Positions 50,201 through 63,964 are shown, counted from the stretch's first letter. The stretch is 64,000 nt of DNA from Hepsetus odoe (GCA_017165825.1 CM029393.1:4436855-4500854), one strand, 5' to 3'. Notes: generated from the sequence alone by a model not told the origin. Program-made: numbers and translations.

Positions 50201-53200
50201 TTCCTCTTATAACTTGAATAATGCACAACAGTTCCTTTAGTACAGCAAAGGCTTTCATTTAGGAAGAATGCGCCATGGAAATACCACCACACACATTTGC
50301 ATGTGCCCCTGTGCTAACAAGAGACTATTCGTATAGTTTGATAACTTACTAAACCACTAATGCCTCATGATTTGGTTCCAATGGCCCATAGATCATTTCA
50401 TGCACATTTCATGCATTTTGGTAATGCGGGGGGGCGGCTGTTCTGGACAGTCTGAGTGAATTTCTTCTTTTTTTTTGTTTTTTCCCTTTTGATCATGAAG
50501 TTTAGACTGAATTACAAAACTGTGGGATCATATCAATGACATTCTTGGAGTGACAGTCTGAAGCTCAATATTGTACTGTACTGACTTGATATCACATTTT
50601 AAGTGAATTAGAAATAACTGGTTTGGTTGCTTCTTGGACAGCCTCAACTGAGTCATCCGGCACTGTGATTGAAGCATGTAATCATTAGAGTGTCAAGTGA
50701 AAGATGAAAATTTGTTTTACAATAGAGGAGAAATGTTGGCTGAAAATAAGTGCTTATCTGTCAGTGGTGAGGGGAATCCACAAGTTCTTCAAATGTATTT
50801 GTTTTTTTTATTTGTATCGTAGCAGGGATTTGTCTAGCATGGGTGTTAAAATTAAATAAAATGACATTTTAATATAGTTGGTCATGTACACTGGGAGAGG
50901 ACTGCTGCAGGTGTATTTTCACTTCATGAAGTGAAATGAAGTTTGGAGGCTATGCCGAAACATAATAAACAGAATATCTTGAATGGAAAGTTATCTTTTT
51001 ACCCTCTTAGGGACTGGCTGCTTTGCATGTTATTTAGGAAGCGCATTATGAGCCTTATCAAGCCAATGCCTAACAGTTCGTAATTCAGATTATATCTGCT
51101 CTTTCTTAGAAGTCAGCTTCGTTAAGGTTGAAATGTGAGGGTAGAGGATGTTTAGGGGGGGTGGGTGTGTATGAGTATGAGAATATGATGGGGGTGCAAA
51201 AGTGAAGATGTTTTCACATTGATTCCTTTCCCTCGCTGATGTGGTCAAAAAGTGCAATCTTTGCTCTTGTTCTCAGAAATTTAGTTTTTTTTCAATTTCC
51301 CCTTGTCTCCTTTACGTTCATCTTTTTAGTGTTGTGCATTATTTTATTTTTTTTTCTTCTTTCTTTTTTTTTTTTCTTTCTTCAGGATTCCATTATTAAT
51401 TTATCTGTTTTTGGACCCATCCTTATCTCACAAATCAAGTTTGATCTAATTTTTTCCTCCATCTTGTATTTTTACTTACATTACTAGTTTGTGAAAGCAT
51501 CCTAACAGAATAACAGATATTTAAACAGTAGCTGGCTTTTTCCCCCCTCTTAAATTAATATGTATGAAGGTTCATCATAGATTTGCCAAAACAAGAATAA
51601 ACCTGTTCTCTCAACTGCAAGAAATTTGCCGTCAAACCTGTTGATTTGCATCCGCCTTCCTCTTTATTCCTTCCTCTTATATACCTCTCCTTTTTCTTTT
51701 AGCCTTTTGTAATCTTCTTTAGTGGCCTTTATTCTTTCTGTATAGTCACTCGCTTTCTTTCAACTGGTTCTGGCTCTTGTTGTTGGCTTCCTTGCCCAGG
51801 CTTGTAGAGCGCATGTATCCTGTTTGTAGCAGGAGGCCAACACGTGCAGGAGGAATAGATGGTGCGGAGGGAGCCGACTGCTCTCAGGATGTCCTGAAAG
51901 GTGAAGGCTTCACCTTTTCTTCCTCTGGGCACTGCCACATCAAAACACATCTCCAGAGAATTCCCTCATTACTCGTTCTGCTCCTTTCTAGCCAGCAGCA
52001 AAATGCTTGATTACATGTTTAAGAAAGCTTAGAAAATTAATTTGGCATTAATTAATGTTTACAAATGCTGCATGACCTACACGTCGCCGGTCAAGATTTT
52101 GTTCTGCATGCATGACTATAATGTTACAACACGGAGGAATGGGAAGTGTACTGCACGTCACGTCAATCTCAATAATGTCAATTTTTGACACAACTTTAAA
52201 ATCAACAGCTTTCATCAACATTGTTGAATGGATTTACAGATTGTACCAAATTACCTGAGATCCAGTTAAAATATTTAGTAATCCAAGAAGAGAAGCTTCC
52301 ATTTTTGATGCTTTATCAATAATGTTGTCTTCAGTAAAATTGGTAATTCACAGTAGTTAGCAACATCAACACTAGTAGAGGGATAAAACTTTGACATCCT
52401 TCTTCACTGCAACTTATTTGAGGGTTGTTATTGTTGATGCTGTTGTTGTTGGAAGCCACCATGAGCTTATCCTCAGCCACCTTTTTTCCTGCCTGCTGCA
52501 CTCTATAGCAGGCTCAATCCTGGGACCAGCAGTTGCTTAGAATTACCTGTTGTGTTCCTCACCACACAAAAGAGGATGGCCTGGTTTCTATGGCAACGCC
52601 ACAGATGCACGGCCTCTCCGTCTTAAAGATCTCTCTGTTTATCCTGCGGTTCAAGGACACGCTGGCTGTGGGTCGAGTATTATGAAGGTAGTGGTGCTGA
52701 TGTTATGGTCTTTCTCAGCAACTAGCTGGTTCTTATATGCATGCAGTAGCATGCTTGAGTACACAAACACACACACACGATACAAAAAGTAGTACATCTA
52801 TTGCAGGACTGGATATAAAAGTGTGCCTCCTTTAGAATACAGTATTTTTAATATCTATTCCTTTTTTCTTTACTTTGCCTGAAGGGGTGGTGGCGGAGGG
52901 CTGGTTTTGTGAGTCTTTTTTTTTGTGTGAAAAGGGGCCCTTCACAAACATCCTTTATTCCGCTTCTCTTGTTATGTTTCTTTATTCGGAGTGTGTTTGT
53001 GCCTTCCACTCATTCACTAGCCCCCCACCCTCCCATCCCCCTCCTCTTGTGTCTCAGATAAATGCCACACTAGCCTTTCGCTCGACGGCACAATAACTGG
53101 ACTGTTTCAGGCCCGGAGAGCCACGATGAAAGAGTGTGCTTTTTAACCTCGCGTTTCTGAAAAGCACAAGGAGGAGAAAAAAAGCCCCAGTAGCAGTGCT

Positions 53201-55570
53201 ACAATCCTTTCTTCTCTCCCTCCTTTCTTTTTTTTGTGTTCAGACCGTGCTTGTGTCATCGTCCTGTTTAGACGTCTTATTTAGGAGGTCTCAAAAGAAC
53301 ACGAGCCCAAAGATCGGATCATAGCTTTGTTTGGGAAAGATGACAAATCTGGATGCCTGAATTGAGACAGCATAATAAATGTTGACTTGTGTTTGGTGTG
53401 TGTGTTTTTTTTAATTTTTTTTTTTTATATGGTTACTGTTTTTCACCTTAGCACAAAAGTTTGACTAAGTTTACATTGATAGATATGCATCAAGGTCGCA
53501 CTTTTTTATATATATATACGCAGTTTATTAATGTATTTCACTCCCAGACGTAAATCCCTAACTGATTTTCCACACAAGGCTGCCATCTTAGTGTTTTGTC
53601 TCCCCTCTAATGTTGATTTGCATTTGTTTGTTTTTTCTTTTTTCGTTTTCTTTTTCCTTCATTCAAAACACAACACACAAACTTGTGCGGAGGGGACTGT
53701 TTGGGACTGTCCCTAGCAGGGAAGTGGAAAAGTCATGAAAAAGAGGCATTGTAGCCTAGAGCAGGGTCACTAATGATTCCCATTATACATTTATATCAAA
53801 TAATGCTGATATGATTTCCTTCTCTTCTCAAAGCGTGTGATGTATTTTTGTGCTAACACGTGTGGAGATTGCGTAGATTAGATGAATAGACCAGATTTGA
53901 GGGGCCGCCTCGGATTTTTTAAACATGTTCTGATAGATTGAGTAAATATATTTTCTGGGAAATTTGTTCATGTAGCTAAAGCAGCATGTAAGCAACCTTG
54001 TTCATAACTGAAATGACATAACCAGTTTCCTTTACTGGCATCAATGTTTGATTTAAAGGTCGCAGGATGAATAATTACGGTGATTATTTGTAATCATTTG
54101 CATTTTATTTGTTAAAGGGGTTTAGGAACAAATTTGTTTAAATAAGCAGAATGATGTTTTCTGTTCTTCTGTTACATTAAAAAAGATTAACTACTTTTTG
54201 CAAATAAACTAGGGAAATAGCACTTTTTCCTAATTGTATATTGCATTGTTATTGTTTTAATTTGTTTTTCCTTCACCAAGGCATTTAGTTAATATTAGCA
54301 TTTGCTTCTCTGTGATTCTGTATTGGATATTTAAATGGCAATGTGGGTTTACGACAGGCTGATTAATGCTTTACACAGAAAAGACTTGATTTTTTTTAAT
54401 CCATAATCAAACTAACAGTCACTACACATAAACTGGAAAACTGCTCACAGTTTTGTTCATTCATGTTTAGGCTTTTTTGGAAATAAGGTCCCATTTACTT
54501 TTTAAAAAATGTGCTTAATAACTGCCTGCAAATATTTACATCAGTCACATCAACAAAAACTCTTCATGCAAATGTCTCTGTTTGCTTTGGTTAAAGGCAC
54601 ACTTTTGTGGCCACAGTTCAGCACATCCTGCAGAGCTTATGAAGCAGAGCTAAAGTCAGAGACAGAAAGAAAGCTAAGGGACATCTTCATTCCAAGGAGG
54701 TCGAGGATTTTCCTTTTTTTTTTTTTTTTTTTTGTCAGGACGCACTGAATGCCTGAATACAGCATGACTTGCTCTGCCACCTTCCAACACTGGCATACAG
54801 CACTGCATCCTAAAGAGGAGCCATGGCCCATGAGAGCTGATCACAAATTCTTGAGGTTGGTGGACTTGGAGACTTTGCGTTGCTCAAGGCCAATGGTTGG
54901 AATTACTCCGCAGTTGGAGTGCACTTGTGAGCAGGTGGAGTTGTTGCTAGGCCTCAACAGCTGATTGGGCTTTGCGCTTGGCATTGCATGCTTATGGGCT
55001 CAAAAGCATGTAAACTAAGCTCTTATTTTAGTGCAAGAATAGTCCTGTCATTCTTTGGGGCTCCCTTCTTTACTACAAGAAAAAGTTAAATGTTTTGTTA
55101 CTGGTACATTTAACAGATGAATAATATATCTAATTGTTACACAAGAAGTGTTCCTCCTGTAATTTACTGGAGGTAAAATGTCAGTATTGTTTCTTATACC
55201 CCTGTATTAGGTCTAGAGAAAGAAGAAAGTGTCCTGTTATGCTCACATTGCAAGTTCAAACAGGTCTTGAGTCATAAGTGTAATTACAGGTCCTGTGTTC
55301 ATCTCACTATTGGTGTTGGACAAAAACTTTTTCTCAAGCTCAGGCATTTTCCTGAAGTATTCTTCATGTCTGTGTTATTGTTTGGACTCTTTTACTGTGC
55401 TGAGAAACTAAAAGTGTTATAACGAGGAAATTAATGACAGGGATAAAGCAAACACAGCTTTACATTGCCGGCGCCCAGAGCAGAATGTTAGGTTAGCGCG
55501 TTACAACTTGTTTGGCAGCTTGAGGTGTTCTCTCACGCGCGCCTCTTGGCCGTGAGAATACTTCAATTTC
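47260..55570. other. Presumed large first intron of sox13
   Basis: No exon recognised. AT-rich with scattered poly(A)/poly(T) runs and a few GC-richer patches (about 51760-51950, 52540-52700, 52880-53330, 54750-54980) that could be conserved non-coding elements. No clear mobile element was found by eye. Confidence 0.35.
52583..52597. promoter_or_regulatory. RFX X-box in sox13 intron
   Basis: The plus strand reads GGTTTCTATGGCAAC, the reverse complement of GTTGCCATAGAAACC. This is a near-consensus RFX X-box with both half-sites (GTTGCC and AGAAAC). It lies in a GC-richer patch. Confidence 0.4.
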
Positions 55571-55572
55571 AG

Positions 55573-55701
55573 AGGTGCTTCAGCTGAGCAGTTCTCAGAG
55601 CCACTGAATCTGATGTTATCTCACTTTGTAAAGCTCAGCTCCTGCCTGCTTACTCTTTAAGAACATGTAAATAAAGAAATGGCTCCTCATCCAAGCAACA
55701 G
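55573..55701 (+). other. sox13: sox13 exon with 5' UTR and the first coding bases
   Basis: The acceptor TTCAATTTCAG ends at 55572 and a strong donor GTAAGA starts at 55702. The ATG at 55679 has a favourable context (G at -3, G at +4). Two short upstream frames (from about 55612, and ATGTAA at 55665) precede it, which may dampen translation. Confidence 0.5.
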
Positions 55702-58700
55702 GTAAGACAGCCTGTCTCATGTTCTGCTACTAGATATTTCACAGGTCAACAATTTATGTGATTTTATAGTCACACAAACTAGAGTCAGAGACAAAGTCAA
55801 GACTTTTATGCTCAAGTTTAATTTTGTGTCATTGTTTGTTTGCTGCATGGTCTTAGTTTTGCCAAAAGCAAGATTTGGTCTTTTTTAACAACAACGTTTT
55901 TAGTAGCAGCTGTTTAGATTGTTTGACTCTGGTGTCCAAATTCCTGTTTATCCAGATAGAACGAACACCATTGCCCCGCATATAAAACCTTGAAAATTAG
56001 CTCTAGCTTCTTTGCTGGCTATCAGTTTGGTCAAGATTTATCATCTGCATAACTGCCTGTTATATTTATCATAAATCATAACTCAAAGACAAATGGAAGT
56101 GGACTGTCCACCTGTTGCTAGTGCCACTTCGCACTTAAAGAGCTTGTGCTGAGAGAGACCTTGAAAAGAGCATTATTCTCCAGTATCTCTTTCCCTCTCT
56201 CTTGGTTCCAGTTGGAGCTTTATTGTTCTGACTTTTCAACAGCTTAAGCCCCCAAATAAATACCCAGCATGCCTCTTTAGCTGCAAGTGCTCTCAGAATG
56301 AGCTGATAAGTCCATGCACCCTGCACCTGGCGGAGGACCATCGCTTTCAGCGACTGGGGGGAAAACTAGGAATAGCTTTTAACTGCATAGCAAAGAAAAC
56401 TAAATGGTGCTGCTCCCATGTATGTACTGTTCTTGTATAGTCCCAGGAAATGGGTCCAAGTGCCTTCCTGCAGTGTTCTTTAGGCCCTGAAGCAGCGAGG
56501 ATAGCAGAGAAGTCTGTGTTATGCTTACTTAAACTCTATAAAGGTATTGATTAGTTCCTTGCATGCTGTGTTGTCACAAGTTTTTTACATCAGTGTTTTG
56601 CATAATAGTAAATTAAATACATGCTAATTAATAATAGTTCCTCAATATAAATAACAACCAGACAGTTTGGATCTGGATTTGGATTAAACATTTGTTATAG
56701 AACTGAAAGCCTGAGAATGCTTCAGAGCTTCAACTGTACAGGAGGTTGGTCAGAAATGTGTAGAAAGCACTAAAGACTGTGCATTCCCTAATGATCTGTA
56801 GCTTATTTTACATTTTCCCTAATTTAAATCCAGTCATGCTGCTTTAAGGATAGGCTGCTACTCATGAGCCTTTGGCCCAGACCCTGTCCACTCAAAGTGG
56901 TGCAAGGATGTAGGTAGTGTTTTTGTGGGAGAATTAATTAAAAAAAAAAAAAAAAAAAAAGTGCAAGAGGAACTAGAGTCATTGTGCCTTTGGCAGCACA
57001 GTGAGTCTTCCGCATTTTTTTTCCTTGCTGTGGCCCATCGGCACATTCTGGCTGCATTGTTATTGTGCTACGTTCCCTGCAGCCTATTGCTTTTGTCCAT
57101 CTCCTTCCCATTGTTCGGGCTTCCTTTGTTCCCTCTTGCAAAAGAAACAAACTTATTGTTATATTGATGCCCATATGCATCCAAAATTGTGTATGTAAGG
57201 CATGTAAACTTCTGCTGCCATGTTTCACTCATTATTCTTATTTCTTAAAAACAAGCAGGAAACGAGTAGTACTACTGAGTTTAGCTGCTACAAAAATCAT
57301 TCACTTTTTCTGTTTCAATCAATCTCTCCATGTTCTCCTTGTCTTTCATCACAGTCAAACTTGGCTGTCTACTTGAGACATGTTCAAGGTGGAGCTTGAG
57401 TCTCCCATCTGTCTTTTGCCACCATGATGACAGACTTGAGTCCTTGAAAATTTTGCACACACATACACACAGTTCTCCTTCCAGTCCCGCATGCTTCAGA
57501 GTTCCTGGAGTTCCTGAAGAAGTGTTACCTTATTCTGGGCTTTGTTGAAAAGCAGTTGAATGGGGCAGCCTAGGCTGGTGCCCACAAAGCCCTTCTGTTA
57601 TTCATGCAAAACAGTCAGCTGTCAGCGTGGCTTCTTTCTCAAATAATTACAGCACTGGAATGCCCCCATTAGAGATTTTCCTCCTGATATTACAACAGGA
57701 ACCATTTGCTGTCTACCTGCTAAAGCTTCCTTGGAACAATTTTCTTTGTCTCTAAATCTTTGATACCTTTGTGCTACTTTAACTCTAAAGATAGTGTGTC
57801 AATTTTACTATTTAGTTTGGTAATGGTGACATAATATGGTTACTTCCTCTCACATAAATATGTACATCACCGTCATCCCATTTCTATATTTTTGTTTATT
57901 TCACTGTTTTAGATTATCAGGATTGTCTGACCATTTAATCTAAATTGGATCATAATAAATAGAATGCCTTTATAAAGCCTTATAGCATTAATGTTCATTC
58001 AATATGCAAAGAGTTTAGTCTAAAGAATAACCAAAAGCTCCATGTTTCTCCTTATTGTTAGTTTCGCTTTCGATTTTACTGTGCAAAATGTCTGTATTTC
58101 ATCATCTTTTAAGCAAGAAAAATGAATATTCTTGAGTAATTAAGTCACTAAATTGTTTTTTTCAGTTGTTTTCTAGTTATATAAAGAGTCAAATTAAAGC
58201 CCATGTTCCTATAAATCTTAGCATTTTTGAGATGCAAGGTTTTCTTATAGCAGCTACACAGTGTCACCCACTGCAAGCATAACCATCTACTGTGTAGTTA
58301 AAATGACAGTCTGTATCAAGTAAAAAAAAATCATCTGGCTTGTTGAGTGTCTTAAATGGCAGAATGTCATTGGTTTTTACAGAATGTGTGAGCCCAGCCC
58401 TCCTGCGCTACATCTTCATGCCAATGGTAATGTGACTATGGTGGGCGTTGGTGTCAAGCGGGAGGAGGAGGAGTCTGGGGATGGAGGTGGAGTCAAAGAG
58501 CATGAGTCGCAGCAATCTTCACCATCGTGCGACTGGTCGGCAAGGCAGTTGGCCGAACGAGGGGATGGTGAAAAGTTAACACCCCTTAGTTCACAGTCCC
58601 CTTTGGTAAGGCAAATTTTGTTTAGGACAGTGTGTTTATAAATATTATCTTCTATGCCTGTTGGATAAACATTTTTTTTCTCTAAAGAATTTTGCATTAA

Positions 58701-61700
58701 GAATTTCCTTCAGGTCCAAAAGCTTGTCACACATCTTAACTGTAGCAACACTTGTGCTTTATTTATGCTGTTTACTAAACACAGGCAAGTTCTCCTAATA
58801 AAGAGCGCCCACACACGTTCAGCCCTTCCAGTCAGGAAGGGGTTCACAGGGCTCAGGACAGGCATGAAGTCCAACAGAACGTTAGTGAGGGTAAGTCTTC
58901 CATTGAGAATTAAAGGAAAGTCTTCAGGAGCTGTTAATATCCTAACTTAAAAAGTCCATTATTCCTGACAAGGTGACCCAAGGCCAACTGCTGCACAAAC
59001 ATGAGACATTTGGGGTTACAAAGGAGGCCCATTGTCTCTCTAAGCTTGCAGGCACTCAATGAATCAAGTGGTACGTTGATGTCAGAAGCAGGCTGAGAGG
59101 CAATATGCCAAGAGTTTAGTCTAAAGAATAACTAAGTTCCATGTTTCTCCTTATTTTTAGTTTCACTTTTTCATTACTGTGCAAAATGTTTGTATTTCAT
59201 CATCTTTTAAGCAAGAAACATAAATATTCTTGAGTAATTAAGTCACTGAATTGTTTTATTCACACGTTTTCTAGTTATATAGAGTCAAATTAAAGCCCAT
59301 GTTCATTAGAAGGGTTTTGGTTAAATTGTCTTTTGTTAGAAAACGGTCTTTTGGTTTGTCTCCAACTTCCCCCTAATGTAGAAAGTGCATTGATTTAAAC
59401 AAAGCAATTGTTTGGCTTGACATTAAATGACTTTTTTTTTTTTTTTTTTTTTTTTTGGGTCAGTACTGCCCACCATTGAGAAACTGCTGAATTCAGACTG
59501 GAGAGAGAAAATTTTGGGGAAGGGATTCACTGGGACTGCCAATGTTAAAGGTAAACTAAACTTTTTGAACACATTTTGAAACATATATGGTCTGTTTTTT
59601 GCGATTTCTAAGTTTCTTACTTCCAGTCCAACAGTTGGAGGAGCGTTGCTTTCTTTTAAAATTTGAATGGTTCTCTCCGTCTTTTAATAAGAATCCTGTC
59701 AAGGTTTTTTGGACAATTACTGATGACACGGATCCAATATCAAATTTCTGCAAGAGGTTGAGATCGGCAGTTCTGTAATAAATCTAGTCTGAGATACCAC
59801 ACAGTTGTGGTTCATGTAGTTGTTTCATAAAGTATTTCTTCCTGTTGGGTAGTACGTGTTTGAGTAGTTTAAGCCTACTTTAGATGCTTATCATAAATTA
59901 AGTGCTTCACTTCTTCAAAGGAAATGGGCATATTTGTTCCTGTTTTTGAACAAAAAATAATTGTTAAAAATAAAAAAATATATATACCCTTGAAACAGTA
60001 CAGTTATGTTCCCAGTATGTTAGCATCAGCTGGTGCTAGTGTTTCAATCTTGGTACTGGAAAACATTACATCACATACAGCTGGGCAGCATGATCATTAC
60101 CATTATAAATGATCATATGCAATTTCCCTTGCTCTAACTTGAAGGGCAGAAGGGTCCTCCATTGCGGGCATCTGGCATTTAGCATTCTCTGGGAGAAGTG
60201 TTCTCGTAGTGAAAGTAAGGGCAGCTATGAAGAGGATGAAGAATAGAAAGGCTGTTGGTCCAGAAGACATACTTGTGGAACTGTAAGTGTGTTTAAGAGA
60301 AATGCCAGTAGAGCTTAGAACTATTTTGATTATAGCCATCTTGGAAAGTGAGAGGATGCCTGATGAATGCAGAATAAGTGTACTGGTTCAGAGTTTTTTC
60401 TTTAAAGATGATCTGCAGATATAGAGTTGCTATAGAGGGATAGGATTTGGACAGAATATGTGTGTTAATGAAAGGGAGGACAGTGGAAAATCTTTAGGAT
60501 GCAGGGAGGACATATGGCGAAGGTAGAGAAGTTTAAATACTTGTGGTCAACCTTTCAAAATATTATGGAATGCAGAAGAGAGATGAGACAGATGGGTACT
60601 CGCAAGAGTGAAAGGATAGGTTTACAAGGTAGTAGTGAGACCAGCTATGTTATTTGGGTTGGAAGGTGAAGTGGCTGGGTAAGAGATGCTAAGGTTTGCA
60701 GCTGGGAGTGATGAGGATGGACAGTACCTGCAGAGCAGAGATGATTAGTAGATTGGGAAAATAATGGCGTGGATGGAGCTGCCAAGAGGTGAAAAGGATA
60801 TATTTTCATGTTTTAGTAGTATTATGTGATAGATGGAAATCCTGTGACTAAAATAACCCTGATTAGTAATATGTTGGGTAACTAATAACCAACAATTGTG
60901 GGTGTGCGTGTATGCAGGAACTCCAGAGAGCCTGGCTGAGAAGGAACTGCAGCTGTTGCTGATGATTAACCAGTTGTCCGGGCTGAGGGAGCAGTTGCTG
61001 GGAGCGCACTCAGAGCAGAGGAACATGGCCGCTCTGCTGCTAGAGAAACAGCAGCAGCAAATGGAGCTGGCACGGCAACAGCAGGAACAGGTGAGGAGAC
61101 TTTCATGGAATGAAGGAATTGATGGAGGGAAGGACCATGGAGTATGAGAAGAGTGAATGAAGAAAGGGGAACATTATAGCATAGCGATATTATAGTAGTT
61201 TCTTTAATTTTGTACTTTTGTGACTATTATTTGTTGTCTCTGCTAATCAAACCACTATAGTTTGTACATTTTTGTTTCACTTTGCCATTTTTATTTCTTT
61301 TTTATTTGATATAGCAAAACAGTATAAGCTGCATCACTTCCTATGCTTTAGGAAAGTGACTGCCTGAAGTCATACAAACATAATGCAATATTAGAATGCA
61401 CTTGCTTCTAAGTAATTAATACATTTATTAGGAACCAATGACCAGAGGATATCCCATATCCCCATGCCTCCCTCAACAGTGCCTCCCTCCCCAGTTTTTA
61501 ACCCAAGATTGACAGATAAATGGCTCATTTTCCAAGTTACTTTTATGTGCATTCCAGATTGCCAAGCAGCAGCAGCAGCTCATACAGCAGCAGCATAAGA
61601 TCAACCTCCTACAGCAGCAGATCCAGGTGAGAATTCAATCATTGCTCACCAACAAATGTTACCGATTGTACTTTTAGCCCCTTAAACTCTAAAAAGCTTC

Positions 61701-63964
61701 TGGACCCAAACCAAGTGTGTCACTCTTTTGTAATTTCCAAGTAAAATGGTACTTGCAGAAACACCCTTTGGACAAATAATTGAAAAATAAACCATTGTTG
61801 TGTATGCTTAAGGACTAATTTGAAGTGACCGTGTGCACCTTTACCCTTGCCTTAGCAGGTGAATTTGCCCTATGTGATGATTCCTGCCTTCCACCCTAAT
61901 ACACAGCCACTGCCGGTGTCCTCTGACTCACAGATGGGACTTCCCCTTCAGCCCATCCCCTGCAAGCCAGGTGAGTAAGCCTGAAATGCAAAGAAGACTT
62001 CTGTGAAAAATCCAAAATATAACATCAAGTTGTATAGAATTTCATTTTGTTGTTTCATATCTTCAAGAGTAGAAAAGAAACAATATGCTGATAAACAAAC
62101 TGTTTTCTTAGTATGCATTTTCTGTTTTAATTTTATATTTGGTATGTCCGTTGTCATGACAGAAAAACAACCTTTGACCATTTATTTTTGAGAGTGCTAT
62201 TAGTATTCTTTAGCTCCTCTAGTCTTAAACACCATCCTTTTAACCATCTTACAAAAGCACTGGCTGAACTACTGAAGAAAATGAGAGAACCGAAAAAGTC
62301 AACAAAGCTGCAAATAATTCTGGGTACCTTTGCTCCCAATGTTAGAATTTTTATATTATTTAAGACAAAAATAATGGTTGAAAGAACATGAGACATTTAT
62401 TTTTCAAAAATCTCAGTTTACAACTGACAATGACACTACCTGGTTGAGCTGGCTTAGGAGTTCCTTGGTTTTTACCTACTTTGGAAAGTTTCTTCAACCC
62501 ATCCTCACAAAAGCATATTTGTAACCAAAGTATTAAGTATTTGCATTCATTTTTTATATATCCTTTTTTCTGTGTATAAATGTAAAACGTGCATGTTTGT
62601 TACTTGTTTGTTGTAGGTGTAAACATTGTATAGAGGCTGTATTGATACACACACATAGATTGGAAACATAAACAGTCCCTAAGGCACCCTGACTCTCTTT
62701 TCTTCTCTTTCTATCTTTCTTTCCTCATCACTCAACATATGTCCTTTGTTCACACATCCTGATACTGTTCATGTCAAAAAGTACTTCACCGCCTCATTGT
62801 GTAAGTGTTAGCTTTTGCACTGCAAACCCATGGAGGAACTGGGAAACGGCGTCATGTTCTTCTTGCATTGATCAAATGCTTTTTGTCTAAAAGATCTGAG
62901 AACTGACCTCAAATATTAACACCTGCCTTTAAAGTTCTTGTTTGTATTGGTTTCTTGTGGGCAAAGGTTAGAGTCTGTGATTTGTTTCTTTTGTTAACAT
63001 GTCACAATGTGCGGTAATAAAAAGTCACACAAGTATTTGTAGACATTTCATTTTCTTAGGAGTAAAAATGAAAACTTTAATTCTCTGAGCTGATGACCTC
63101 AGTGCATTTCAGTTTTCACTTTCTCTATCAACTTCTCTATGTTCGTCTCAAGGTCTAATTTTTAAAAAGAAGTAGTCATTTTTCAAATGAATGCTTGAGT
63201 GAATTTTTTTATTTATTTTTTATTTTTTCACGAAAAGCTCATGTAGAGGTCAGCCAAGTTGAAACACTTCTTGGCATACACGTGGAACAACGCCTACCAG
63301 GGTTCAGGGTTGCCCTTTTATTTAGAGTGTCTATTGATCACGATAGAGCTTGATGGGCTCTGCGCAGCTCTCCCTGCTCCATTTCCGAGAACGCCATTGT
63401 CGAGCCATCTCTGTTCATCTCAGTACAGTGTGTTCCTTCAAATAAAAAAAATTACTGGATTCATAATCTCGATGGACAGAAAATGCACATTGTTGTATTC
63501 ATAAAACATAGCACAATAGGGTGACTGTGGCAGCTGGTCGATGCTTTGCTTTTGAAGGACTTTTGCTTTGTGTTGTTGAAGCCTGGGGCAGAGTAGCCTG
63601 GTTTTACGGACACGAGCTACAGTGAGCTAATAGTCATTTTGGCCATAAAATCATTGTGAACTGCTTTTATTTTTTTATTATTATGTTTTGTCTGAGGCCA
63701 GTAGTTTTTTTAGTTGGAAGCATCTTTATTTTTTTTATTTATTTATTTTTTCTTGAGGTTTCAAAAAAAAGCTTCTATTACAAAAGACTTAAACAAAGAT
63801 TTTCTGTTGTGCCTTTTGCAAAAATGCTCTTTAATAGCACTGCATTGCTGTTCTTGTGTATTCAGAGGATGCTTTTCTCTTTTTTAGTGGAATATCCCAT
63901 GCAGCTACTCCAAAACCCTCACTCCACACCTGTCAAAAGATCCAGTGGGACAGTCTTTCGTCAG
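55679..63964 (+). CDS. sox13: SRY-box transcription factor 13 (SoxD group), 3' partial
   Basis: Eight coding exons are in phase: 55679-55701, 58383-58605, 58785-58890, 59464-59550, 60918-61090, 61558-61626, 61856-61970 and 63888-63964. They give 291 residues before the right edge. The start exon encodes MAPHPSN; if it is not used, ATG 58384 (codon 9) serves. The SoxD leucine zipper spans about 148-180 (LAEKELQLLLMINQL), and the glutamine-rich Q-box about 187-227 (KQQQQMELARQQQEQ, KQQQQLIQQQHKINLLQQ). VNLPYVMIPAFHP, LPLQPIPCKP and VEYPMQLL identify SOX13 rather than SOX5 or SOX6. The HMG DNA-binding box is outside the window. SOX13 dimerises through the zipper and acts in Wnt/TCF-linked and gamma-delta T-cell regulation. 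The seventh exon has a tandem acceptor (TAGCAG); the first AG was chosen because the family has an extra Gln there. Confidence 0.93.
57051..57130. promoter_or_regulatory. SOX-motif cluster in sox13 intron
   Basis: Within 80 bp: CATTGT (57055-57060), TATTGTG (57061-57067), CTTTTGT (57090-57096), CCATTGTT (57108-57115) and CCTTTGTT (57123-57130). The last two are the same ordered pair seen at 37205-37230. Confidence 0.4.
58000..58208 (+). repeat. Left copy of a 0.2 kb intronic direct repeat
   Basis: From AGTTTAGTCTAAAGAATAAC to AAATTAAAGCCCATGTTC it matches 59101-59304 with scattered substitutions and small indels. The two copies bracket the second and third sox13 coding exons. Confidence 0.85.
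59101..59304 (+). repeat. Right copy of the 0.2 kb intronic direct repeat
   Basis: The partner of 58000-58208. It shares ATTTCATCATCTTTTAAGCA and TTCTTGAGTAATTAAGTCAC. It is not recognisable as a known mobile element, so it is either a local duplication or two insertions of one unknown repeat. Confidence 0.85.
60208..60800 (+). mobile_element. Internally deleted LINE relic in sox13 intron
   Basis: The first part reads VKVRAAMKRMKNRKAVGPED, the start of a LINE reverse transcriptase, then ESERMPDEC. The catalytic RT region is missing. The last part (from about 60600) is the decayed post-RT region, related to 21960-22411, with several stops and frame changes. Same strand as the other fragment. 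Confidence 0.75.

Noticed and set aside
51729..52010. Overlapping frames on both strands in the sox13 intron
   Set aside because: Both strands are open by chance in a GC-richer patch; no consistent splice sites or recognisable protein.
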